NCBI GenBank assembly: GCA_025345505.1
Contig: JANVCC010000130.1
Location: forward strand, 3,065,422-3,129,421
Length of the DNA: 64,000 bases
Direction: 5' to 3'
Origin: Todiramphus chloris collaris
Taxonomy: Eukaryota > Chordata > Aves > Coraciiformes > Alcedinidae
The translations under genes and the position numbers were made by a program. Numbering within the stretch: position 1 is the stretch's first letter; each line of letters begins with the position of its first letter. The notes below the pieces were generated by a model. The model made no database searches, was not told the origin of the DNA, and worked only from the letters and a program-made list of their open reading frames with translations. This document shows, piece by piece, positions 1 through 11,430 of this stretch.

Positions 1-594
1 GTATGAGAGACCTGCTTAGGCTTACTGATAACACAGGCAGACAGGTGTCCGTCGTGTTATTTTACATTCTTGTACCCTCGTGCTGAGGTCTGTTTGCTCC
101 CTGGATGTCAGGCAAAGCCCTGCTGTCTGCAGACTTTTCTGAGTGGCTATATTCCTCCCTTTGGGTGTGGGGATTTGCTTGGGCTGAGCTCCACTACGCT
201 AGGCTGCCGGTGACGCTCACCTCCACCCCTCTAGGGGCTAAGGCTGGGGCTCACGAAAGGGGGGACGTGCCCTTCCCTTGCTCCATCCACCCCTCCAAAT
301 GGAGGTGCAGGACTGAGTTTTCATGCCAGGCTCTGGCAGGTGGGAGAAAAAGTAGGAAGTTCAGTAAAATTTGTAACTTTTCCTGCTGTTATCAACACAG
401 GGCACATTAAGGGTAGGGGATGTGTCCAGAGATGGACTGAATATAGATTTGCTCCAGGAATGACATAGATACAGAATGAGATATTTCCCAAACCCTGAGG
501 AGCACTTGGTCTCAGGGTGTTGAAGGACTTCTGGCCAGGCCCATATATTTTCTAAGTATATACCATGGTCAGTCATGTAGGTGATATGAAGTGG

Positions 595-652
595 TATGCT
601 TGATTAATACTATTGGACTATGCTTGATTAATACTATTGGAGTATGCTTGAT
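595..652. repeat. 24-bp tandem repeat, 2.4 copies
   Basis: The unit TATGCTTGATTAATACTATT plus GGA(C/G) occurs at 595-618 and 619-642, followed by the first ten bases of a third copy. It is a simple minisatellite with no coding meaning. Confidence 0.9.
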
Positions 653-3600
653 CTGGATGGATACTATAGGTTTTTTGAAGAGATGCTCTTGTCTTTCATG
701 TATGTATATTTTCTTTGCATTTTGTGTTGTGCTCTGGAGGAATGAATCAGTGATATATCTGGAGAAGAGATGCTTTGCCATGTGCTTTGATGCACACAGT
801 GTTTTGGGGATATATTATGTGGAAAAATCCTTGTCTGATCTTTTGATGCGCATTCTTTCTCCCTCTGTGCTCCTTGTTCAGTGAATAAGTACTAATAATT
901 TTCCTGAGTATGGGACTAGTATTCCTTGGAGTCTCTTATACATTATGTTCTTTGTACTGTACTTATGCAGTATTTCCTGTGAAGGTGTTCTTGCTTCTTA
1001 TTGCCCTTTGGATAGATGGATAGGTCCAACAATTTCAGTGAAACATGAGCTTTTTCCTCGTATGGCCTTCTGCATGGCTTCCAAAATCATGGCTATTCAC
1101 AGACATTGCTCCAGTTAGCTTCTCTGCTTCCCTTGGCAGTGAATGACACTACAGTGCTTGGGGTAGGAAAGGACATTGCCAGCTACAGCAGCCTAGAGAT
1201 GTCTCCATGTGCAGTCAGAACAGAGGGGCCTGCCAAAAGGTCCTCCTTCATCCAGAGCTGGATGTCTGCAGTTGCAGGAAACAGAGCAGGGTGCTGGGTG
1301 ACTGCTATGGGTGAGGGATATCCTGGGCTCTACCTATTATACAATGGCCCCAGTATCCATAGTCCCCTGTTTCCAGTTCAGTGTCATCAAACAACCATTT
1401 GCTTTTTAAAAGGAGAAAGGATGTAGAAAGCAGTGGGCAAAATAGTGAACATCACCACTGTCCCATGAGAGCTGTGGTGTGACTGGAAAGCGTGTATGAA
1501 GTGAGTATCACATCTCTCTCCTGCTGTTACGTTTTTGTTTGCTGTTTGTCTGCACTGAAATCTGGGAGCATCATCAAGCAGAGGAGGGCAGAGATGTCAC
1601 AGAAGTGACTTCCACACCCCACTGGGCCTCACCTCATGAAGAAGCACATGTAGGAGGTGGTATCCAGAATTCATTTGCCTGCTTGCTCTTGCCAACAAGC
1701 AGCGAGCTGAAATGAGCAGTATGTGCAGTCTGAATCACTGCTCATTGCCAGTGAGCAGACCCAGCAAAAAAAAAAGATTGGGGAAAAAAATACAATACAT
1801 CTCCATGTCCTCTGGCATAGGCAACAGTTTAATATGCAGCAGAGTAAGAAAATCCATGTATTTTATATTGTTGTTCTTACATCTGAGCAAACTACTATAT
1901 CATATGCTAAGGGAAGGTTTGTAGACACACAGAATCACCTGTAGCACCCTGCACTGGGACTAGCTAATGTAGGATGCCACATGTCCCTCCTGAAACATGT
2001 TCTAAGCAATTTCCCCTGGAGTCCCTGAGTCTCAACAGTGCATTTCTGCAATGGGATGATGACTGGAAGGTTGCCAGTACTGGCAAAGTCAGAAGAGGGA
2101 TACATTTTCCTGATGATACATTATGTTGCTGCCTTCACCATGCAAGCTGAATCCAAGTTCTGGTGAAGTCAGCAGCTTTTTTCTTTTTTTCTGTTGCCTA
2201 TAGTGTCCATTCAGAGGAGGACTGACCCTCTTCCTCTGCTGGGAGGCTGTATCTTTGTTTAGAGGTAGTGTGGGAAGGGAAGCATGGCAGCCTGGCCACT
2301 CCCAGTGGGGATTATAGCAGCACATCTGTGTGTCAGGCAGGACTACAGGTTGTCTTCTCTGGCTTTCTAAACCTCTCTGGTGGAGATTTTCAGTCTGGGT
2401 CATTCTCAGCCTGCTGCTACTAATGAAAGCATCTTGGTAAAGCAGCGGTGCCACTTCCCCTCCCCACAAACCTTCCTCTCCACTCCCCAGATCCTTTTTT
2501 GTTGATGACATCCTTCCAACCTTTTTCAGTTGTCTGCTGATCTCCTCAAAGTCACCGCTGAGCCAAGCTAAACATATGCTTTTTCATTTTTCCCTTGTAA
2601 ATCTACTTGTTTACCTCTTTCATCATGTTTTACTGCTCTCCTCTGAACTCTGTCCACTTTGGGTGCTTGTTTCTGTCTGCTAGGTGCTAAAAGTAGAATA
2701 TAACCCCTTAGCTCTGGGTGTTGCCTGGATGGAAAGGGCTGTTACCTCCTGTAGCACCTCAGGGACAGGAAGAAAGTGACCTACTGCTGCAGGATCTGTC
2801 AACTGCTGCTCCTCAGCTCTGGCTGTTGCAAACTAGGCAGCTCCCTTCTTCCTCCTGAGCTAGTCTGTACTCTCTTCTAAGAGGTCTCCTTTAACCAGCT
2901 GCCACAGGCCACCACGGACAGAGTAAAACTGCCTTGCCCAGTGCTGCTACACAAGGTTTTCAGCACAGTTTGTCCGCGCACTAGTGCTCAGCCCCTTCCT
3001 GCTGCCAGTCCTGGCGAGAGAGGCTGGAGGAGGAGAGGATGAGCCTGCGTTTCCTAACAGCGACTCGCTGCCTTTGCAACAGTCGTGGCCTGGATGAGGA
3101 GGTAAAGTTCCTCCAGCTTTTTGTCACGTCGTATTTCACGGCCTGCTTACATATGAATTTATTATCTGTCACTGCCAAGCCTCCTTCGGTTGCACTGCTT
3201 TCTGAATTTTTCTCCCATTGCATTCATGTTGCAAGTACCTTTCTTCCACATTTCCCTTGCATTTTTAATCTGAGAGGGAACTAATTTCCTTTTCATTCCA
3301 GATCAGAGTCTCTCCATGTCTGCTGATCTTTCTTCTCTCTCCCACCTTTCTGCCACTTACAGCTGCTCTGACTTCAGGACCTAAAGGGCAGAAACATAAA
3401 TAAGTAAGGGAGAATCCCCAGGACAGTAGTAAGACACAGACAAAGTAATGAAGCTAAAAGGTTGGCTTTGTTGTGTACCAGGCAGCCTTAGCTCCTGAGG
3501 TACCATCACGGTCTGTTGATGATGTAATTGTAATGATGTCTCTTTCTGTAGGGCTGCTCAACTGTAGCTTGTCTGCTTGAGCGCTGTGAAATGTTTTTCT

Positions 3601-4485
3601 TCAGAAAATAAATGTTTCCAGTGAAAGGCTGTTGTGAGAGGGCATACAAAGTCTGTAAGGTCAGGCCTTATGGCTGCACAGTTTGAACCATAATTTTAGA
3701 AAAATCTAGCTGCAGAAGCCGGAGATGCTGGGCAGCTGTTTGAAAACTTAGTTTTCTGACTGTATGCATCTGCTGCTGATGCTTTGACAGCTTTTAAAGT
3801 AAAGGCGTTTGCAAATATCCATGTCTCTTAATCCAAAAGCTTTATGCATGGCTGTGGATCAAGGAAATATTCCCTGCAGGTTATGGTTGCAAATGATTGC
3901 TGATTTGTGAAACTCAGGCCACTGATAAAAAGTGGTGGTTAGATGGTGCTCTTTCAAGTCTTTCTCCTTGGCAATTTGAGGCTATTCATGTTGTAGTGAA
4001 AATGTTTGCCCCTGAGCCTTCTGCTAAGCTTCCAATCTCGCATTCCAGCTCCATCCCTGCTAACATACCAGAAGACCCTCCCAGTGCCTCCTGGACCTAA
4101 GGTCTCCCAACCAACCTGAAAAATGTCATGCCTGCTGTCTGAGAGGGTTTCAGTTGTACTGCCTGGCAGGTGACACTGCACCTGAGACAAGGTGGGTGGC
4201 TGTCACCAGGAGAGAGGACAGTACAGCTGCCTCTACAACCAGCATGTCTCCAAGCTAGTGCCACAGTCAACAGGGTGATGAAATAAAAGATGAACAGTGC
4301 CTAAAAAAACAGACGTATAATGGGGAAAGCAGGAAAAGCTGCTTATTGACTGCCACAGCAGCTGTCACGTATCACACACAGGACTGAACTGCACAGACCA
4401 GAATACAGTTGAAGTAAGATGAGGTGGTTTATCTTCTAACTGGTGCGGGATTTTCAGTCCCTTGATGAACCCTCACTGGTAGTGT

Positions 4486-4526
4486 AAATGTACACGTGTG
4501 CACAGGCATGCACGCGTGCACAATTA
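4486..4526. repeat. Alternating purine-pyrimidine tract (Z-DNA-prone)
   Basis: The sequence runs TGTACACGTGTGCACAGGCA then TGCACGCGTGCAC, almost entirely alternating purine and pyrimidine, with several short palindromes. Such tracts favour Z-DNA. No gene is nearby. Confidence 0.6.
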
Positions 4527-5190
4527 CACACATGCAAAATTATGAGCCGTATGTGCTCACATGTGAGGCAGTTTGTGCATGCAAAATAGAGGTCACTGTC
4601 CCTCTCTTGCCACGATACATCAGAGAGGTGTCTGAAATACTTGGGTGACCTGATACTCTTCTGTGACCTCAAGGATTCATGTCACGTTAAGTCACTTGCC
4701 TTGATGAGTGACAGAGTGGGAGGCAGGCTTTGTGGGAAGGCAGATCTGGGCTGCAGAGCCTGTGCACGACAACAGATCTTACAGCTTCTGGTGCTCCAAG
4801 TTTTCCCTGCATTTTTAAAAAGGTGAAATGTGACTTTAAGATTTAATCAAAGCGATCATTAGTGCTTTATAAAAGGTCAAGGCAGAAGTACCTTTTGTGT
4901 TATGCAGGTATACACTAACTATTTGCTATTTATTTGCAATGCTGGCTGCAGATACATCTGCTACCATGCCAGGTATTCTTCAAAGATGGGACACAGCCAC
5001 TGAAGCACCAGCGTGCCCTTAAAATGGCTCTGAGGATTCGCCCACTTCTTCATTATCTTCTGATAATGCTTTTGCATGTTAGATCATGTGCTGTACCCAC
5101 AGTCCTGTTAGCAGAATAGGGGGGCCTGAAATAAGGGCTGAATTAATTTACCTTTGCAGCAAATCAGAGCTACCTTAAGAGTGCCAGAGG

Positions 5191-5223
5191 TAATGCTAAG
5201 TTAATGCTAAGTTAATGCCAAGT
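5191..5223. repeat. 11-bp tandem repeat, 3 copies
   Basis: TAATGCTAAGT occurs twice (5191-5201, 5202-5212), followed by TAATGCCAAGT (5213-5223). Confidence 0.85.
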
Positions 5224-5571
5224 TCCCCCCTCTGCTTGTGACAGAGCACCCTCTTGACACTGAATTTCCAGACAAAGATGAAAGAAAAAAAAGTGTGGGG
5301 GGAAGAAAAGGCAAAGAGAAAAGGAAATATAGCTCATATGTACTGCATGACAGTTCGGATCACTGCACTTGAAAAAAATAAATCTACCTGCTACAAATAT
5401 GTGCCATGTCCTGCAAAATGTGTTGTGGGAATGGTTTGGTGGAGATCCAGATTCCTGGGTTGGTTTAAGAGATTTCTCTTAGCAGCAGTGCTTAGCACAG
5501 GCTGGTAACAGGTTGGACATGTCCTCTCCTTTCAGAATTGGAGCCGTCTCAGGAAGACTGAATGAAATAAT

Positions 5572-5574
<3 letters not shown>

Positions 5575-5604
<30 letters not shown>
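5575..5604. repeat. Poly(T) tract, 30 bases
   Basis: Uninterrupted T run; a homopolymer of this length is prone to sequencing and assembly error. Shorter T runs occur at 6786-6802 and 6829-6843. Confidence 0.95.
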
Positions 5605-5606
<2 letters not shown>

Positions 5607-8600
5607 CAGATGCAGTAATTTAGGAATAATGGAAAAGGAGAGCCTGGAGGAAGAAGGGCCTGGAAATTGTGGCAATACAAAGGGGGGGGGATCCCTTGGG
5701 GATCCCTCAAGATTATATCAACTGAAGTGGAAGAAAAATATAGGCTTTTCTGTCCTTCTGGCCTCTTGTAATAGCAAAATGAAGAGGAGGGCAGGAAGTC
5801 TGAAGGGAAGAAGAAAACTGGCTTCTGCTTTCATTCACTCCACTTTCAGATTAACCCCCTACTGTCTTGCGTAACTCAGAGTAAAATGAGACCTTTTCCT
5901 CTCTTCCCCTAACTTATGGGCTGGGAAACTGTAATGCTGCTGAAAATAGAGCTGGTGGTGAAAACAGGCTGATGGTGAAGACACAGGTCTGGCAACTCTG
6001 GGTTTGGAAGAGGCCACTTTGCAGCACAGCTGACAAAAATAAGCTCATCCCTCCTTCTGAGAAGTATTTGAAGAAAGCGTGGATGGTCTGCATCAAGAAA
6101 GAAAAACCTACAAGCCCAGAGAAATGTCTGTGAAAGATGAGGAAAAGGTAGCAAAACCAACTGTCAATTTCCCTATTCTCTGCTCTCTACAAAACACTTC
6201 CAGTGCTTTTATGGCACCTTTCAGCATCTCAGGTTACAAAGAAGCATTGCCTTTCCTTGGGGAACCTGTTACATAAAACAACACACTATCGTTGCTTGGT
6301 AAGGTTTCCTGAGACATTATAAGCTAAATTATTTCTTTATCTCTTGTTCTGCTTCTCTTCCTTACAGTAATTTTGCTGTCCCTCTTTTATATCTGCCTAC
6401 TTGTCAGCAATTATCTTACTTATTTTTAGTCATTGCTTAGTGAACTGATACAAACTTTGCTCTTTCCACCTTGCCTTGTAGTAAGATGTCTCTATTCTGG
6501 TAATCAATGTATATTGCTCTATCAATAGCTTTTGGGTATTCAAGTGCCCAGAACAGAAAACAATAGTACAGGTGTGGCATCTGAAGAGTAGGGCTTGCAG
6601 ATGTAATTCGAATAATATATTTGGTGGCTCTCTGCACAGATAAGGGTGTTTCATTGCTTTGACAAAGTCATATGCAACTTGTCCTCTATTGCAACCCTTG
6701 GTGTTCCAGTGTTGCAGCTCTCTTTCCCATTATGCACCTGTGGTTTGGGTTATTTTCCTTCTCCCTCCCTGATCTCCTAGGATACTTTTTTTTTTTTTTT
6801 TTCAAGCGTAATGTTTTATTTTGGTTATTTTTTTTTTTTTTTTCCCGTTGCTTCAATTTCTGCAGCTCCTAGTTTGTTATTTCTCCTTCTTGGATGACTT
6901 TAAAAGCAGGCTCTCACGTCCTCTCTGCTCAGTCCCCCAGAGAGTTCCAGATCTTTAATGAAGATATTAATGAAACCAGAATAAACAGTGGAACAATAAC
7001 AGGCTCACTATAACACCCCTCCTGATGCTTCCTTTAGTGGGCATGTACTATGCTCCCCTTACTGGGCATGTACCACCAGGCATGGCCTGCAGCCAGCGTT
7101 CATGTGCTATTATGTCCACATCTATGCCCTTGTGAATTTGTTTTGCAACTGTAAGAATTCACAAGTTGCTCTACAAAATGCCCTCCTTACCAGGTGGGCA
7201 GAACTGCATCTGGTGCATTTCCTTTCTCCATCATCATAATTTCAGCAAGCGTGTCAGGAAAGCAAGCCAGCATGCCCTGATGTGCTTAATCACTTCCCGT
7301 CGCTGCTAACCCACAGTGCTCCTCTGTATTCCTCGCTTGGCAGCCCACCTGCTTTTCTTGTGCTCCTCAGCTTCGCTCCGCAGCATTTAACTCCAAAACC
7401 TTTCCCAGTTCCCCACGCACCAATATACATCTTTAACATGTGGTGTATGCAGCCCTTCCAGATTCCCCTCCAAGCTCGCTGCGGCTTATAGGACCAGGGC
7501 CTCAGCTGCTATAAATTGTCAGAGTGCCACAGAAATCAATTGAGCGATGTGATTTGTTCACCAGCTGGGCATCTGGCTTGGATTTTATGAAAGGCCATTT
7601 GCCTGGACTGCAAATAGGGCACTAAACATCCCTAGGGCCAAGTGAGCTTGGGGAAGGAAGGAGAGGAAAAAAAGGTATTTGCAGAATAAGCCAGCTCTAG
7701 CAGCTAAAGGACCTGGAAGAGGGCCAGACAAGACAGCAAAGAATACCAGTATGGACTTCTGTACTCTGAAAATGCCACTAATGTCCTCCCTGCAGAGGTC
7801 TCACTGCTCCTTATTCTAGTGGTCCACCTAGTCCTTACATGAATTCTTTTTCTTAGTATTGGGTCACCCCCCATTCGCTTCTATTACGGCAGTGTCTGTA
7901 CTCAGGCAGCAAGACCTTTACTGTAAGGTGCTGTACCTGCACAAAAAGAGCAAAAGTTTATCCTAGAAACGTGCACACCACCTGCCACGGGTGGATGCAG
8001 GCTGGGAGCAGAATGCTACTATTCAAAATGAGCCAGGCTGTGATCCTGGACCCTAAATGCTGGGAAACTTGCCTCCCTTCCTTAGGTACAGTCTTCTCTT
8101 CTACCCCTTCTCTTATAGTGAATCTCTTCCTGAAAACAACAAATCTGCTGGGATTTATTGCTCAGAATGATACAGTAAAAATAATACCGTGAAGCTGGCC
8201 TGACATTTTCTTCAGCTAGCTCACTCCCTGCCTGTGTGTGTATTCCTCCTGATTTTCCCTACAGTTCTGATGCCTGCTGGGATCTATAGGCAGAAGTGGT
8301 ACCTACAGAGTGCTCTGGGGGAACCATGTGCAGCATGAATTATCTGCTACTTTGGATTTGTACAGCACCTACCAAGAGAACAACTGACTTCTCACCTGGC
8401 TCATAGGTGCTGCTGAAATCTGTGTAAGCCATAATTAAACAAGCCACAAAGTGAATAAGAAAATGAAGAAGATTCAGCGTATTTTAACACCTCTGGAAGG
8501 CAAGGCTGCATGGCAATGGTGCTCTTCCATGAGTTGTCTTCACCTTTAATCAAGGTGTTTCCAAGCGCCTGGCCAGACTTTGTTTGCTCTTTTAAGTTTA

Positions 8601-10873
8601 GTTGCCACAAAGGAAGATGGTAATAAGCATGCCTTGTACCTGTGGCTATTATATTCTGTCCTCCTTTTTGGGGGATAAAAATGGGAATCAGGAAAACATG
8701 CCAAAGGGAAAATGGTCTGAGAATAAGTCAGGGCTGCTCTGTGCATAACCTAGCTGCTGTTTGTGAAATCTCATGGCCGCTCTCCCAGGGACCCAGAAAT
8801 CATACAGGTTGTTCTAGCTGAGCTGCAGTAACTCTCTGCATGCTTCCCTTAGCACGAGACAAAGTGCCCTTGCTGAGCCCTTACAGAGCTGAGCCCTCAT
8901 ATCTCTGAGCAGACCTTGGTGCTCTCTGGCTTGCCATCAGCCCCGTGTGCCACTGAGCAGCTGCTGGTGACCCTGAGCAGAAACTCTTGCCATGGAAAGG
9001 GGCCTTTGCTGTTTACCTCTAAGAAATAGTTTGTACTTGAGATGGAGAAAAGCTGAGGCTTCAAGCAGTCATTAGGAAAGCATTGAGGCATATAAGCTGT
9101 TGGGTTGTTGGTCATTTGGGCAGTCCCCAAGAGGCATTTGTGTGGATGGGAGGGTGAGAAATGTGCCTTACACAACATATGTAAATGGCAACCAATTTTT
9201 CTTTTTTTTTTTCTTTTCTCTTGAGTGCAAAAGGCCTATAAAACAATTAGAGCTTAAAATTGGACTCCTGGCAGAGAACGAGAGAGGGAGTTTATGCCTT
9301 GTTAAGTGTAATCAGTCTGGTGATAAGGGGACAATTTCAGCTGTGTGAGATGTAATTACATCATAAACTCCACATTACAAACAGGGCAAGCAGAGGTGAA
9401 AAGGTAAAGAGGGAATAACCAGCAATGCCCTTTGGGGGACGTGGCAGAGGAGACTTTTCCAGACTCAGTTTCCCAGAGAAACTTTTCCAGCTGGAATGGG
9501 AGCTGTGGGTGCACAGGAGGGGAAATCTGTCACCACAGGGTTCGCGTGTGCCCTTGTTCCGCCAGGAGTCTGGATGGGGTGCCTTGCCACGGCCACACCT
9601 GAGGTTTCACATCTGCCAGCTGGAGTGGGATGTTACTTTGGGCAAGTTAAAGATTAATCATGTTTCAGAAAACAGACAAATATGTCTTTGTGGCCTGAAG
9701 CTGGAAGAGAGTGTCTGCAGCCATGCTGCCGGCTGAGTGTAATATGACAGGCAGATGCAAAGAAAAAGGAGGCACAAATAACCCCCCGAGTGGTGGTGGC
9801 ACACCCAGCACTGAGGACACACAGCTAGTCTGCAGGGGCAGGGGCTGCAACATTGCTCAGCACCATGCTGCAGAGGACATGGCTGCCTGAACAAGTGTGG
9901 GCACGATGGTCTGGAGCTGACTGAACATGGTCCTAAATCTAAACAGGACCCCCAAGGTGTCCCACCAAAGGGGGAGTGGTGCAGAGCTTAAGCACCAGCT
10001 TGTCACTCTTCCAGGCTACCTGTGGCAGCAGTGGGAAAGGATCTCTTCCCTCCATGCAGAATATCCCACTGAGAACAGGGAAGGGGCCAAACACATGCAT
10101 GGGGCTGGCTTGCCCTGGGGATCATCTCTGGAGAGCCCCATCTGGGGACACACATCTCAGAAACACTGCTTAGTGCATATGTGGCTGCTTGGGTTTGAAC
10201 AGGAAAAATGAGAAACAAATAGCTGGCAGGGGTTAACATTTGCTACTTTTGGTAAATATTTTCAGGTGTGATGTTTTGAAATGAGGGGAACTGAGAAATG
10301 ACAGAAAAGCACCACATTGGGCGGACATGGGTTTGAGAACAGGTTTTGGAAATCCAAGATTTCTCAGCTGAGGGACTTGCATTACTGACAAAAGATTAAA
10401 ATAATCTTGGGAAAGTCTTCTTTTATAGTTTCTCTCTCAAAAATAGGGGGTCCCCATTTCTGGTTTTGCTGCCAAAGTCCTGCCTTATACATGAGAGAAC
10501 TACATCTGGTTCTAGGATCAAGAGTTCCAGTCTTTTTTTGTCACTGACATGCTGCATGGTATTAGACAAATTACTTAACCTTTCTGTGACATACTTCCCC
10601 ATCTGTAAAATGAGGTTGATAATCATATTTGCTTACTTCACAAAAGTGTTAGAAGAATGAATTATCACTGTTTTAATAACCATTTATATCTCTCTCTGGG
10701 GCAAAGACTGCTTTTTTTTTTTTTTTCTGTGCTCATGGAACAGCACCGGAGTCCTGCTCTGTAATGGATGTTCTTGCGTGCTAGTATGATATAGAAAGAT
10801 AAAAATTAAATATTGCTTCTGACAATGCAGCAAACAGAGTTTGCAAGTATAGCAAATAGTGGATTAGATTAAA

Positions 10874-11430
10874 AGAATCACTGAATCATAGAATGGTTTG
10901 GGTTGGAAGGGATCTTAAAGATCAACTAGTTTCAAGCCCCCTGCCATGGGCAGGGACACCTCTCACTAGATCAGGTTGCTCAAAGCCCTGTCCAACCTGA
11001 CCTTGAACTCTTCCATAGAGGGAGCATCAACAACCTCTCTGGGCAAACTGTTCCAGCACCTCGCCACACTTGCAATGAAGAGCTTCTTTAGTACATCTAA
11101 TCTAAATCTATCCTGTTTCAGTTTAAAGCCATTACATCTTGTCCTATCACTACAAGTCCTTGTAAAAAGTCCCTCTCCATCTTTCCTGTAGGCCTCCTTT
11201 AGATACTGAAAGGCTGCTATAAGGTCTTTCTGGAACCTTCTCTTCTCCAGGCTGAATAACCTCAACTCTCTCAGCCTGTCTTCAAAGGAGAGGTGCTGCA
11301 GCCCCCTGATCATCTTCGTGGCCCTCCCTGGGACCCACTCCACCAGGTCCATGCGTTTCTTATGTTGGGGGCCCCAGAGCTGAATGCAGTATTCCAGGTG
11401 GGGTTTCACAAGAGTGGAGTAGAGGGGCAG
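10874..11430 (-). mobile_element. CR1 LINE fragment, 5'-truncated, with ORF2 C-terminus
   Basis: This is a 5'-truncated CR1 non-LTR retrotransposon on the minus strand. Its 3' end lies at the left, with the avian CR1 tail CCAACCCAAACCATTCTATG (minus sense) and the short ATTCTATG-type terminal units. The minus strand from 11409 to 10966 is open for 147 codons and encodes the C-terminus of the CR1 ORF2 protein, recognisable by PHLEYC near the start, then RATKMIRGLQHLS, RLRELRLFSLEKRR and WNSLPREVV. The frame ends at the normal CR1 stop, followed by about 90 bp of CR1 3' UTR. The open frame suggests a moderately young insertion. It is not a host gene. Confidence 0.93.

Larger units (their letters stand above)
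1..10873. other. Non-coding sequence downstream of ISX, left block
   Basis: No coding exon, RNA gene or datable transposon is recognisable in this block. The longest open frame (140 codons at 2089-2511, minus) has no domain and ordinary composition. It contains the simple repeats listed separately. In mammals the gene downstream of ISX is HMGXB4, but nothing resembling its HMG box is visible. Functional non-coding elements cannot be excluded. Confidence 0.6.

Noticed and set aside
2089-2511. 140-codon minus-strand frame
   Set aside because: No domain, biased low-complexity composition and no splice or promoter context; it matches chance open frames in this composition.
10966-11409. 147-codon frame as a host gene
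   Set aside because: The translation and the DNA tail are those of CR1 ORF2; it is a retrotransposon fragment.
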